Shown here in pieces: positions 28,170 to 38,190 of a stretch of 64,000 nt of DNA. Under the pieces are notes generated by a model. That model saw only the letters and a list, made by a program, of their open reading frames with translations. It was not told the origin of the DNA and did no database searches. Origin of the DNA: Chrysomallon squamiferum (taxonomy: Eukaryota > Mollusca > Gastropoda > Neomphalida > Peltospiridae); contig CM022665.1 of NCBI GenBank assembly GCA_012295275.1, positions 10,192,976 through 10,256,975 on the forward strand, written 5' to 3'. Positions within the stretch are counted from its first letter, which is position 1. Every line of letters begins with the position of its first letter. A program made the position numbers and the translations under genes.

Positions 28170-29890
28170 ATGTGGTTTGCAGACTTCCTTTAAAATTTCA
28201 CAGAGCTTAATAGAAAACATAACTTGTATACTCTTTCAAGATAATAGAAATGCTATATTTTTATTTTAAATAAAACAATCTAAAATATATTTCTGTAAGC
28301 AATGCTATTTAGTTTTCGTGTTTGGTTTTATATTAATAAAGATGTATGGTTATTTTCCTACTTCTTATTGTTATTTTATTTATTTATATATTTATTTATT
28401 AATACATACACACATTTTTTGTTCTATTTTTAAAGTAACCAACAGAATGGTTAAAGAAATGGCTTCTCAAAGAGGTACAGCATCCGATGTAAGTAATTCT
28501 GAAAACAAACAACAACAATATTTTGTCCGTGATAAAATACCTTAAGCAAACTATTACAGTAGAAGGTATATACTTAACGTAATAATCATGATGAAAATAT
28601 GATTCGTTAAACATAGCCTGGTTTTCCTTTATGAATGAAACATTTAAGGATAAAAATGTATCTGGCACTATCTAAATGAAATTCTTTTTCACAGTGAATT
28701 TACAAATGACTTGAATTATGTCAAGCAGTTAAAAATGTTCTCAGTAGTTATAAATAAATAAAGTAAGAAAAGTAAGAAATAAAACTATTAGTAGCAGTAA
28801 TGTTTTTATTTTTTGTATTCCTAATATCTTGTATTATCTGATCTAGTTAAAAAAGTTCTCAGTAACAATAAATAAATAAACTAGTAAGAAAAAATAAATA
28901 AAATAACGATTAGTAGTAGTAACATTTTGAGTTTTCTATTTCCAATGTCTTGAATTATGTCATATAATTAAAAACGTTCTCTATGATAGCAATAAATAGA
29001 TAAAGAAATAAATAGTAAAGAAACAAACAATAAACAGAAAATACATACTTTTCCATTTATGTTTAACGCTGACTAAATACCGTTTTATGGTGGTGTTTGT
29101 AATTAAATAATTTCGTTTCTTTTCACAGACACGAGTTTCTGGTTTAAAACCTTTCATTGGTGCCTCTCAGCGACACCATGGTGCAGCCAGAGAGTCAAAA
29201 CCTGAACGAAATTCAACAAACGAAACAAACCAACCTGAGTCTTTTGATCACGGTGGTATGTAAACATAGTTTTATGTTTTTGATAACTTAAAGAATTTAC
29301 ATTGTATAATTGCGTTGCTTTTCTAAACATTACTTTGAATCATGCATACTTTCTCGTGTGGTTTGCGGATTTCCTTTATATTATAGATAAAGTTTCACAA
29401 AGCTTAATAGAAAACATAACTTGTATACTCTTTAAACACAACAGGAAACGTTATATTTTTATGTTAAATGAGACAGTCTGTGATATAATTATGTAAGCAA
29501 TGCTATCAACTTTCCATATTTCTTTCAAAATTAATTAAGATGTATCGTTGTTTTGTTTATTTATTTTTATTCTCTCTTAGCATGTAATAATGTCTACATG
29601 TTGATACATTATGAGTTCTGCTATGATTATAAAGATTTATTTATTAATACACTTTTTTTGTTCTATTTTTAAATGAACCAATAAAATGGTTAAAGGAATG
29701 GCTTCTCAAAGAGATACAGCAACCGGTGTAAGTAATTCTAAGATAAAATACCTTATGCAAACTAGTACAGCAGTATATACTTTACATAATAATCATAAGA
29801 AAAAAGATGATAAGTTATTTATTTCTTTATAATTTTTCCTTTTTTTCCAGTAAATATATAAATTAAAATAAAAGTTATAAAATAATAGTT

Positions 29891-29971
<81 letters not shown>

Positions 29972-30193
29972 ATAAACACCTCCAAGAATATTATTTTATT
30001 TTAAAGCAAGTCTATGAAGGAAAGCAACAATTAAGAAAATAATAATAGTGTTATTTCACAGACAGTTGCATTTTGTTAAAGTTTTTTGGCTTTTTTTTTT
30101 TTTTTTTTACTTTTGCAGGAACGAAAAGTGTCATCTCTCATAAAAATGTTCAATAATTTGATATCCAGTCGGTCAGTGACAACAGCGAAATGA
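5778..30193 (+). CDS. ParB/sulfiredoxin-like gene 1, multi-exon, with duplicated exon pairs
   Basis: Proposed coding exons are 5778..6171, 6965..7029, 7565..7691, 28436..28488, 29129..29255, 29696..29727 (weak acceptor) and 30119..30193. All junctions keep an open frame in phases 1,0,1,0,1,0, giving 290 aa and ending at TGA 30191..30193. Residues 1 to about 131 form a ParB/Srx-like domain (SQDSI, LLPPVKVMVYDGKPFVIDGNRR, KHTTKNEG). The rest is a polar, probably disordered linker containing two copies of a 42-residue segment ending in ERNSTNETNQPE. The last exon adds a short basic tail. The proteins of this family that I recall are uncharacterised; ParB folds bind CTP or act on phosphate substrates, and no activity is claimed here. 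Skipping exons 29129 and 29696 also keeps the frame (237 aa). Exon 1 is well supported. The full chain rests on phase and homology and needs transcript data. Confidence 0.62.
6534..6841. mobile_element. Non-autonomous hAT-type MITE (308 bp)
   Basis: The ends are inverted repeats: CAGGGATCGGCAACC on the left and GGTTGCCAACCCCTG on the right, matching the CAGGGGTCGGCAA type of many hAT elements. It is flanked by 8-base duplications that differ at one base: TTCTAGAA (6526..6533) and TTCTACAA (6842..6849). An 8-base target duplication is the hAT signature. There is no transposase frame; the interior is mostly an (AC)n microsatellite. It sits in intron 1 of gene 1. Confidence 0.85.
6594..6689. repeat. 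(AC)n microsatellite inside the hAT MITE
   Basis: About 95 bases of nearly pure AC with one ACAACAC interruption at 6605..6609. Open frames across it on both strands (poly Thr-His or Cys-Val) are artefacts of the repeat. Confidence 0.97.
6965..7691 (+). CDS. Gene 1 exon pair A1 (6965..7029) and B1 (7565..7691)
   Basis: Exon A1 is 65 bases, entered after TTTTAAAG and left at GATGAG|GTAAAC, going from phase 1 to phase 0. It encodes a polar segment rich in Gln, Ser and Arg. Exon B1 is 127 bases, entered after TTTCATAG and left at CGGTG|GTATGT, going from phase 0 to phase 1. It encodes 42 residues, including APQRYNGADRESK and ERNSTNETNQPESSDYGG. B1 and its following intron are closely repeated at 29129, so the pair is a duplicated module. 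The strong conservation of the B coding sequence and splice sites argues that it is expressed. No known domain is recognised; the composition suggests a disordered linker. Confidence 0.65.
8820..10030. repeat. Two nearly identical adjacent satellite units (about 606 bp)
   Basis: The units starting near 8820 and 9426 agree almost base for base, including the same irregular CA tract (ACACACGCTCGCACACGG) and the same following AT-rich spacer. This indicates a very recent local duplication at the edge of the array, whereas neighbouring units differ by indels and substitutions. Confidence 0.85.
16840..18950. repeat. Higher-order satellite block, copy 1
   Basis: About 2.1 kb (several units with distinctive variants) recurs at about 21980..24095, 5.14 kb downstream. 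Shared private features include ACACACGCAGACACAATC without the usual GGTACTT segment, GTAGATCCGACGTAAGGGACTTAAC, ACACACGCACCATCTTAGATAC, and a unit with a shortened AAAGAGGTTTTAGAGGTTCC. The copies must come from a multi-unit duplication. Confidence 0.8.
21980..24095. repeat. Higher-order satellite block, copy 2
   Basis: This is the partner of 16840..18950, with the same order of variant units. Its first part (about 21420..22360) recurs again at about 25410..26346, 3.99 kb further on, so at least two separate multi-unit duplications shaped the array. Confidence 0.8.
26627..26682. repeat. (CA)n tract in a diverged satellite unit
   Basis: An expanded version of the CA tract that every satellite unit carries. 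Here it is more than twice the usual length. Confidence 0.9.
28108..28168. repeat. (AC)n microsatellite
   Basis: A pure AC run just after the satellite array, before a partial copy of the gene 1 intron sequence (GTGGTTTGCAGACTTCC, about 28170..28260). That partial copy matches the sequence after exons B1 and B2. It shows the array interrupted duplicated intron DNA. Confidence 0.95.
28436..29255 (+). CDS. Gene 1 exon pair A2 (28436..28488) and B2 (29129..29255)
   Basis: A2 (53 bases, phase 1 to 0) follows TTTTTAAAG and ends at CCGAT|GTAAGT. It encodes VTNRMVKEMASQRGTASD. B2 (127 bases, phase 0 to 1) follows TTTTCACAG and ends at CGGTG|GTATGT. It is a close copy of B1: same length, same phase, and the same RESKxERNSTNETNQPES core. 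The intron after B2 also matches the intron after B1 for about 200 bases. Both exons are open with good splice sites. The differences between B1 and B2 include many amino-acid changes without any frame break, which suggests that both are still translated. Confidence 0.65.
29675..29727 (+). other. Third A-type exon (A3) with a damaged acceptor
   Basis: This is a close copy of exon A2 (about 28436..28488) with the donor GGT|GTAAGT intact and the frame open. The acceptor, AAAG in A2, is AAAT here, so the usual AG is lost. The next AG, in TTAAAG at 29691..29695, lies exactly 21 bases inside. Using it gives a 32-base exon (29696..29727) that keeps phase 1 to 0. So the exon is either dead and skipped, or used in a shortened form. 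Skipping it together with B2 also preserves the frame to the last exon. Confidence 0.55.
29896..29972. repeat. (AAT)n followed by (AGT)n microsatellite
   Basis: A compound trinucleotide repeat in the last intron of gene 1. Confidence 0.95.
30119..30193 (+). CDS. Gene 1 terminal exon
   Basis: The exon follows a long polypyrimidine tract and TTTTGCAG. Read in phase 0 it gives 24 residues (ERKVSSLIKMFNNLISSRSV, then TTAK) and a TGA stop. The phase agrees with the A-type exons before it. The tail is basic with a short hydrophobic helix. Possible poly-A signals (AATAAA) follow, for example at about 30536. Confidence 0.55.
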   Translation, partial: ERKVSSLIKMFNNLISSRSVTTAK

Positions 30194-30357
30194 GCTAAAA
30201 TACGCATTCCAAGAATATTGTTCCAAATGACTTAAGACAAAAATACATCCAGTTATTTTTCTAAGGTTTTCAACAAAATATGTGTTTTACAATTATTTAA
30301 TAATGTATGTATGTATATATGTATGTGTATATATATAAAATAATAATAATAAATATA

Positions 30358-31412
30358 AAAATTTAATTATAATAATAATAACAAAATAAGTAAATATAAA
30401 ATCGAAAATATAATATCCTCTTACATTTGCTTGAATATTCAATTATAGATTATTTACTATCTTTTCTCCTATTTCTTAATATATTCAAATGATAATTCTT
30501 TTGTGTCAGATATTTGTTTTTAGTGCCCCTGAATCTAATAAAAGTAGACACAGTTTTTGTTACTAAAGAATGAAATACAGGTTCATTGTATTAACTTGTT
30601 AAGATTCTGTTTGTAGATCTAATTATTAATAAATTACTCATGGTAAATAACAAATAACCATGCACAAGTATTTCTTTCTTAATGTTTGTCTTTCACTGTA
30701 TGCATTAGTACTATATTAATACCAAGTTATTGCTCGGTTTTTTAATGTGGTTTTTTTTTATGGATAATTATTTTGGCTTATAATAAAATGCTGTTTTTGT
30801 TGTTGTTGTTGTTTTTTTGTTTTTTTTTTAATTAAGTAATTTGAAACATAGTGTAGAAAACAAACCAAAAAAAAAAAAAAAAAAAAAAAAACCCCAAACA
30901 ACAACAACAACAACAACAAACAAAACAACTGATTTCTGATATTAATTTGCACCCCTTCATAAACTGAAATGTTTAATTTTGTTTTTTATTGTTGCATTTA
31001 GGTTATTAAAATTGGTTCTTTATCCTGTAAAGATGCTATTTTAAACTTTTGTCACTTATGTAACAAATTCTGAAGGCAAGGAGCTCTAACTACAAAACAG
31101 TTATCCAGTATGAATTAACCAAACTTAGTCTGAAATTCTGTGATGATGTATCTAATCCTGATATCTGTGACGTTTACCTTGACTAGAAAGAAGGAAAAAT
31201 ACTGGCTCCTATAATGCTGTGAAATAAGTCTATAATAAAATAAAAAGCAGGAATAAAACTGCAACTTTAATTTTATTTACACTAACAAAAACTTACTTTA
31301 TATTGAATAACCAGTGAAAAGATGACATGTTGAATCTTTGCAGTAAAACATGAAATATAAAATGAAATTTTTCTTTCGAAATGAATTTTTCTTTTATTAC
31401 ATCAGTACAAAA
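30358..31412 (+). repeat. Segmental duplication, copy 1 (partner 43607..44688)
   Basis: About 1.05 kb beginning roughly 165 bases after the gene 1 stop is repeated in the same orientation 13.2 kb downstream. Matching stretches include TTAATATATTCAAATGATAATTC, AGTGCCCCTGAATCTA, TTATCCTGTAAxGATGCTATTTTAA and CTAATCCTGATATCTGTGA. The identity is imperfect, with several indels. No open frame is shared. Confidence 0.85.
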
Positions 31413-32775
31413 TGTAGTGACATAAATATATTTTATATACACATGTAGCTGCCTAGATAGTAAAATAGAGAAACAGTATAAAAATAGCTTTCTATTTTAC
31501 ATTTTCTTGAGCTTCAGTATTTCATTCTTATTCTTTTTAAATTATTATTTCTTCACTGATATATATATATATACACACACACATATATATATATATTTAG
31601 CAACTTTCCCCCGTTATAAACAATAACTATAATGTATACAAATTGGTATAGTTGCGATATTAAAACAATATAACATAATATTCACATTTATTAAAGAATA
31701 ATACCTTGTTGTGGGGCTTTTCATCCCAGGCCTGGGGCAAAAGGGCTACAACGGGGCTCTTACCCAGTGCACAATTTTAATGAATGATTCATCAACTATT
31801 CTGTCATAAATCAAAACAAGTTAGTAAATATAAAGCCAATCGGTCCATTCGTTACTTCGCAATAATGTGACAATTCTTTAACCTAAAACAGAACTACTAA
31901 TAATCGTAAAATATTATCAGTATTTGTCAAAAATACGAACTGTGATTAAGTATTTGCATGTTTTGGAGGTAAGGCTTCGGACTATAGGAGGAATGTACCT
32001 GTGACGTCACTGGAATCTTACGATGTAGTTACTGGTTTCAGTTCAAATGCACACTTTGCTACAAAGCCAGTGGGCGTTTTACCCCAAAGGGGATCTTTTT
32101 ACCAACTCTCTTCTATGTGCTGTTGTTTTGTTCACATTTAAGCCAAGGAAACATATTTGTGCCGTCTTCATAAATTACGATTCATGTCAGTATTGTGAAA
32201 TAGCAACATGCACATTCATAAACGAACCTTAGTCCCAGTGTGTGTATATATATATATATATATATATTTTTATATATATACAAAAACAACTGTACAACAA
32301 ATGTGTTTTAGAGGTAATATAATTCAAGATATCTAAGGAAAACAATAATATTATTTAACAGTTATTACATTCTAAATTCCAACAGATGCAACAAAATGAA
32401 ATAATAATAAATAAATAAATAAATCATACATCTCCAGTATATAATACAGAACATTAAGGGGTTAGATGGGAAGAAGACACTTAGACAATAGCCTAGAATG
32501 CAGACCTCACAGAGGTGCATTACCAACCTTTAAGAGTCACAATTTTATACAAAATATTGTTTTCAGAAAAAAACATAATAAAATGAAAATATACCTGTAC
32601 TAGTTTATAGACAGCTCACTGTTAGTTTATAATCAGTTTGTTTTTCAGCACTAACAATAATTTGTTAAACTTAAATCAGTTGTTAAAGGTTGGGGAAACA
32701 AGGCCACTACCATATTAATGGAAATTGTGCCTTTAATGTTGGTGTTGTTGGCATCTGATGGTACTTATTCTTGCA

Positions 32776-33012
32776 ATTTAAAATACATTTAGCAGTTTCA
32801 GGTTTTCTTTTTTTTTTCTTTTTTTTCTACAAAACATATTTTTAAAACTCGAAGTTGGCAGTTTTTGGGGGCGGGATGCAAGTAACTAGAAAACATCTTG
32901 ACACTGGCTCTGTCGAAACCGAGGTCAGATCTCCTTTTCAGAAAATATAGATTAACTGAGTGTGCAGGCCAAATTTCTAATATACTTCCCTTAAATCTTT
33001 ATCGATCGATTT
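32776..33012 (+). repeat. Dispersed repeat, inverted partner at 51684..51935
   Basis: The segment containing AAACTCGAAGTTGGCAGTTTT, GCGGGATGCAAGTAACTAG and CTTAAATCTTTATCGATCG is found as its reverse complement at 51684..51935. It is probably a short interspersed or non-autonomous element. I see no clear inverted terminal repeats or poly-A tail. Confidence 0.75.
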
Positions 33013-33781
33013 TGCTGTTTAACATACAGTTAAATAGCATTATTAAAATATAGTAACACACATATTAGTCAAACAAGAACAGTTATGTACCTTATTAAAA
33101 TACAGTAATCCGAAGATTAGTAAATTAGAGAAATATGCATACATCGTTAAAATACAGACACATTAGTCTAACAATAACAATTATGTACCTTATTAAAATA
33201 CAGTAACACACATATGAGTACAATATAGTAATATACACACATTGATTAATTATAAAGACAGAGGTACATTATCGCTCATTACACCCCTTTGGAAATATTT
33301 CTGCGTATGTAATATTTCAGTAAAATATTAACATATACAGACATTAATAAAATAATAACATTATACACACAAGCTCAAAGTAAAATACTGATATTTGTGT
33401 CATTTATTACAATTTACTTATGACTCTATTTGACATTCGTGTCGTATAAATTACTGTGTATAAAAATAGATTGCATGGTTGAATGCAATATCTGAAACGT
33501 ACACTTGTTTCCTAGAAATCTCTTTACACATTCTTTCGGATTTTTATATTTTTTTATTATTATATATATTTTTTTTTTTATTGTGTGTGTACCACTAGAT
33601 TTTCAGTTAAAATATTGTATCTGTGTAGTATAATAATATCCTGCCGACATAAAACTACTTTTTTTATTTTTTAAAGTCAGTGTTTTATTTTGGAGAATAT
33701 GTGTTAACCTACTTTCATTTCTTTATATTAGTGGAAATGACGTAGATTACTGTAATAGAACATTCGCGAAAAGATCCCCCT

Positions 33782-33796
33782 AGTTTCACTTTCACT
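33782..33796. promoter_or_regulatory. Perfect ISRE / IRF-binding site of gene 2
   Basis: AGTTTCACTTTCACT on the plus strand reads AGTGAAAGTGAAACT on the minus strand. It fits the interferon-stimulated response element GAAANNGAAACT exactly and contains the AAGTGA-type hexamer repeat bound by IRF proteins. It lies 10 bases upstream of a TATA box and about 125 bases before the start codon, a normal promoter-proximal position. A TGACGT half site (33738..33743) lies just upstream. Invertebrates, including molluscs, have IRF genes. Inducible control is inferred. Confidence 0.65.
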
Positions 33797-33806
33797 TACA
33801 GAAAAA

Positions 33807-33816
33807 TATATAAAGG
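33807..33816 (+). promoter_or_regulatory. TATA box of gene 2
   Basis: TATATAAAGG fits the TATA consensus. Transcription would start near 33836..33842, leaving a 5' UTR of about 80 bases without an intron. Confidence 0.6.
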
Positions 33817-33920
33817 AAACTCGTCTCCATCATTGAACGACTAACATTATTTATGTGTTTATCAGCCTAACTGAAGATCGTGATAGTTTCGTGTACGGCT
33901 GATATTATTTATATTTCACA

Positions 33921-34990
33921 ATGTATCGTCCATCAGAGCTGTATTACGCACAAGACAGTATACACTACAGATTCCGAGACGGAAGAACATTAGATTCGTC
34001 TTTAAGAGAGCTTCTGAAACACAAGAGACCACAAGATTACCTGCCACGAATTGATGTCATGGTTTATGCCGGAAAACATTTCGTTGTCGATGGCAACCGA
34101 CGCTTATATCTCCTAAAAATGATGGAATCGGCAGGAATCGTTGACGTGATTTCAGTTAATAAAAAGAGTTTTAACTCTTTGTACTTTAATCGAAAGCATA
34201 CAACTGAAAATGGAGGAGTTTCCGTTCGAATTCGTCGTGATTCTTCTATGGAGTATACGATCAACAAAATTATTAATCAGCACAAACGAGGTAAACTGAA
34301 ATCATTCCTAAAACATATGTATATACCTAGCCACAAGGGCCTTTACAATGTAAGGTGTCTTAATTGTTACTGATGTTTTTTTTGTTTTGTTTGTTGTTGT
34401 TGTTTTAAACTGTTTGTTACTGTTTATTAATGTGAACGGTAGGCCAGATAGTTCTTTCCTCATTTTACAATATTTGAATTTCCGAATGCACAAAAATCGA
34501 ATTGAATCGAATTTAAGCTTCAGAACGATTTCGACTCAAATCTTCAGGACGATTTCGAATCGAATAATCGAATGTTCGAAACGTTGCAAGGCTCTAGGAG
34601 TGGCATATATAAACAGACAAACACTGTGTGTAGGTGCAGGTTGAGAGAACGAGATTCAGGCAATCTAATATATGTGTGTATTTTATGCGTATATATGTCG
34701 ATATCCACTATCATGGCAGAATATAACTTAAAGCTATACCAAGTTGGTAAATATGGCCTACTAAATTTATTATATATACAACAACTATACAAAATACTGT
34801 TATTTCATACTTTCATCATCATCGTTGTTATTATTATTATTACTACTACTGCTACTACTACTATTAGTACTGCTACTACTATTAGTTTTATTACTTTGTT
34901 TTTTCTATAGAAAATCCTCCCGTGCATCAGAGTCAGATGTCAAGTGCTGTAAGTAATTTATTATAAGTGAAATAGATACCAATTCATACG

Positions 34991-35026
<36 letters not shown>

Positions 35027-36992
35027 ATACTTATTATTAATAACTTTAGTTCGATAATCACGATTTCTCCACATTCCACCACCCGAAAAAAGAGACAGAG
35101 TTAAAAAGCAACAGATATTTGCTTCTTTTAACTGTAAGCCGAATAAACTGTTTAGTCACAAGTAAAATGAAGTAGTTGAAATTGCTGATATTATTATTAT
35201 TATTACTACTACTACTACTAATACTGCTACTTTCTTACAGATTTCTTCGGATTTTGCGTCCATGTTGTAAGTATTATGACAATTATAAACATAGATTTAA
35301 TTAGTGAATTTGAGAATTACGTTATGAAACATATCATTATGTTTTTGATCTCACAAACCATCTAAAGAATTTTATTTTATTTTATTATTTTTTATTATAC
35401 ATATTTTTAATTATATTATATTATATTATATTACATTATATTTTAGAGTTTTATTTGTATTTCATTTAAATCGCATTAATTTATGTTGATCTCTTTTTAG
35501 AAATGTAACACCAAGAAGACCAATAATTCAGTCAAGAGATGTTGGAAACTTTAAACAGGGGTAAATAGAGAAATATTGTTTTGTATTTGTGCATCTCTTT
35601 TTACACACACACACACACACACACACATGCATATATATAAGTGTGTGTTTGCATATATATATATATATATATATTCATGACAGCCAGAAATAGCTCAGTA
35701 TTTCTTTGCATACAGTAAAAAATATTGTGTTAAATTAGGTTACTGTCAAAGAGGTAAAAACATTGCATTTTGTTCAATGCCGTCTAACTGGTTCGCTGTT
35801 GAGAGCCAGGTCGTGACTTTTGTGAATACTGCGAAAAGCCACTCCCAGCGAACCAGTTAACAGAAATACTACTCAGTTCGATAAAGAATACACTATCAGG
35901 TAGGGCCGTATTTGGAAACAGTAAGGTCCTAAGCCAGTGATCGCAAACTGTTTTCATGTATCTCCCATTTTCAAAGGTGTAAATTTGGAATATCAACAAA
36001 CTCATAATAATTTTAGAATTAAACCTTAAAAGTTATTTCTTAAAATTTATTTTAAAATATTGTTAAATTTTAACTTTTAACTATTTAAACTCTGTATAAA
36101 CATGTAAGAGAAACACAACTCCTTCCTTTTAAATGTGGATTATAACACTACACATTATAAAACACTAGATAAAATTAAGCATAGACATCTGAAAAGTAAT
36201 AGGTGTCAAGAAAAAAGTATACCAATTCTTTGAATGAAATTCGATGCCCACTCATCGTCTCCAAAAGGCGCAGTGTCCATGGTAGCCAGGCAAATGTTCA
36301 CTGATGAGCACTAGCGCCCAAGTTGCTGACCATTGAGCTTATCTGAAAGTACCGGACGTTATGAACAAAACATAAAACTGTAACAACTGAACTTGACAAA
36401 GAATGCAGCCAAGATGAAAAATAAATCTATGCAGAGGAAAGTTTGCTATACTACAATATTAAAAATATTTAATTTCAAGATATTTAGTAAAGAAAAATGA
36501 TATTAAGATTACTATGTTGCTTTTATTTCAGTAAACATATTATGTTATATCAGTAGATTTTATAAATTACACTAAAACTGTTACAAAGATAACATGTTTA
36601 GATTTTGAGAGGATCGTTCAGGATGTGAGGTCCTTAACTTTGGCTTGCTTAGCGTGTGCCTAAACCCAGCTTACAATCAGAATATTTAATCTTTTTGTGC
36701 CTTTTTATTCTTCAGATGGGTCATCAAAGATATACCCATGACTCCTGCAGAAACAGCACGGAAACTTTGCCAGGAATATGGAACAAACGAGATCACAACT
36801 GCTGTCATTGTTCATAATCTTGTAGCTGAGTACAGTGCTAAATCTATATTTGAACACAGAACGACAAAACTCTGGATGAAATTTTGTCACAGTAACACCA
36901 ACCTTGGATTTTGTGATCTGGAACTGGATGAAATAGAAGGACCATATAATGATTTATATGAGTCTGTGAAAAAAATTCATTCAAAGTTTTGA
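33921..36992 (+). CDS. ParB/sulfiredoxin-like gene 2, five exons, novel C-terminal domain
   Basis: Exons are 33921..34290, 34911..34948, 35241..35266, 35501..35560 and 36716..36992, with 771 coding bases (256 aa and TGA). Every junction has GT..AG ends and matching phases (1, 0, 2, 2), which is strong support. Residues 1..123 are the ParB/Srx-like domain: AQDSI near residue 11, F-DGRTLDSSLRELL, LPRIDVMVYAGKHFVVDGNRR, LYLLKMMESAGIV, KHTTENGG. Residues 124..166 are a Ser/Arg/Pro linker. Residues from about 167 to the end (WVIKDIPMTPAETARKLCQEY onward) are predicted helical and not recognised. Upstream are an ISRE and a TATA box. AATAAA occurs at 36997 and near 37275. Retention of intron 1 would give 150 aa. 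The function is unknown; an innate immune role is only suggested by the promoter. Confidence 0.75.
35003..35022. repeat. (AC)n microsatellite in gene 2 intron 2
   Basis: A short pure AC run; a similar one lies at about 35604..35628 in intron 4. Confidence 0.9.
35785..35859. repeat. Hairpin with 14-base perfect arms in gene 2 intron 4
   Basis: TAACTGGTTCGCTG (35785..35798) and its exact reverse complement CAGCGAACCAGTTA (35846..35859) are separated by 47 bases. The arms are GC-richer than the surroundings. It may be a remnant of a small inverted-repeat element. Confidence 0.7.
36716..36992 (+). CDS. Gene 2 terminal exon: unrecognised helical domain
   Basis: The exon follows TTTTTATTCTTCAG and codes from a split glycine codon through WVIKDIPMTPAETARKL, YGTNEITTAVIVHNLVAEYS, KLWMKFCHS and LELDEIEGPYNDLYE to TGA. 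It is about 92 residues, with even amino-acid use and heptad-like hydrophobic spacing. I do not recognise the fold. Genes 1 and 3 have nothing like it, so it distinguishes this paralogue or this splice form. Confidence 0.7.
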
Positions 36993-37138
36993 CGGCAATA
37001 AAAAAAAATTTATGAATAATAATAATGATGATATAAAAATGAAATGAAAAAAAGAAAGAAAAGAACAAATGAGAAAGTAAACCAAAATAATAATAATAAT
37101 AAATTAAAAAACAACAACAAAAATGTGATGGTGATGGA

Positions 37139-37212
<74 letters not shown>

Positions 37213-38047
37213 CAATAACTAAGATAATTATATTATATATATGTAACTAAATGTAAATAATAAACAATAATATTAAATAAAGCAAATGTCAAAAAGAAGA
37301 AAAAATCTAGAAAGAAAACAAAAGGTAAAAAAATAAAGTAAGTAAATAAATAAGTAAGTATATAAATTAATTAACACAATAAATAATACATAGATATTGT
37401 TTCAAATAAATAAATAAATAAATAAATAAAGTAAAATAAAATAAAATAAAAATAAAGTGATGTTACTGTCTCGCAATTGTATTCTTAAGGGTGAAAAGTG
37501 ATCAAATAACATTACCCTAATAAAAAGTCAGTCAAACCAATGAAATCGGCAACGAAACAGTTGAAATTTAGTCTATTATTTGTAATCTGTTACCGAGGTA
37601 GGCGTGTACTAATCTCATCCATTGTGTAATAGGTGTGTCTTGACAGCCGTCAGTTTGATTTCAGTCCGTTGTGGCGTTCAGTTCAGACGTCAGCAGAAAA
37701 ACTAAATATCGGAAGTCATCCATGATAACAAAATTATTTACGATTGACAAAACCATTTGTTATAATGAATTTGATGCTTTAATAATATGATTTGTAATTT
37801 TTTCACTGATATTTAGTGGTTTACTACTTGTATTTGATATGTAATTTTTGTCACTGATATTTAGTGAGTTACTATTTGTATTTGAATTTAAAATATTAAT
37901 TATTTTCTTTTTGGTATATATGTTTCTCTTATTTTAATTTATGTATATAATTTGAGTATTTTTATAAACTGTTATGCATAATGGTTTTTTTTTGTATGTA
38001 AATGTAAATTCATGAGAATAACTCACTGACATTTTTTTCCTAGTTTG

Positions 38048-38089
<42 letters not shown>

Positions 38090-38154
38090 ATACTTTTCAT
38101 TTGCTATTCTTGACAGATATTAAAAAAGAAATTTTATATAATGTTTTAATTTTA

Positions 38155-38190
<36 letters not shown>

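Larger units (their letters stand above)
30194..33720. other. Intergenic region between genes 1 and 2
   Basis: No gene is supported. It holds a segment duplicated at 43607 (30358..31412), a poly-A tract (30867..30890), (AT)n or (TATG)n tracts near 30303..30340, 31559..31597 and 32243..32280, and a dispersed repeat at 32776..33012. Near 31710..31770 there is a GC-richer stretch (GGCTTTTCATCCCAGGCCTGG) that may be a SINE or MITE fragment. The 61-codon open frame at 32047 looks like chance. Confidence 0.5.

Noticed and set aside
36844-37215. 123-codon open frame on the minus strand
   Set aside because: It is poly-Leu/Tyr from an (AAT)n repeat plus the antisense of gene 2's last exon.
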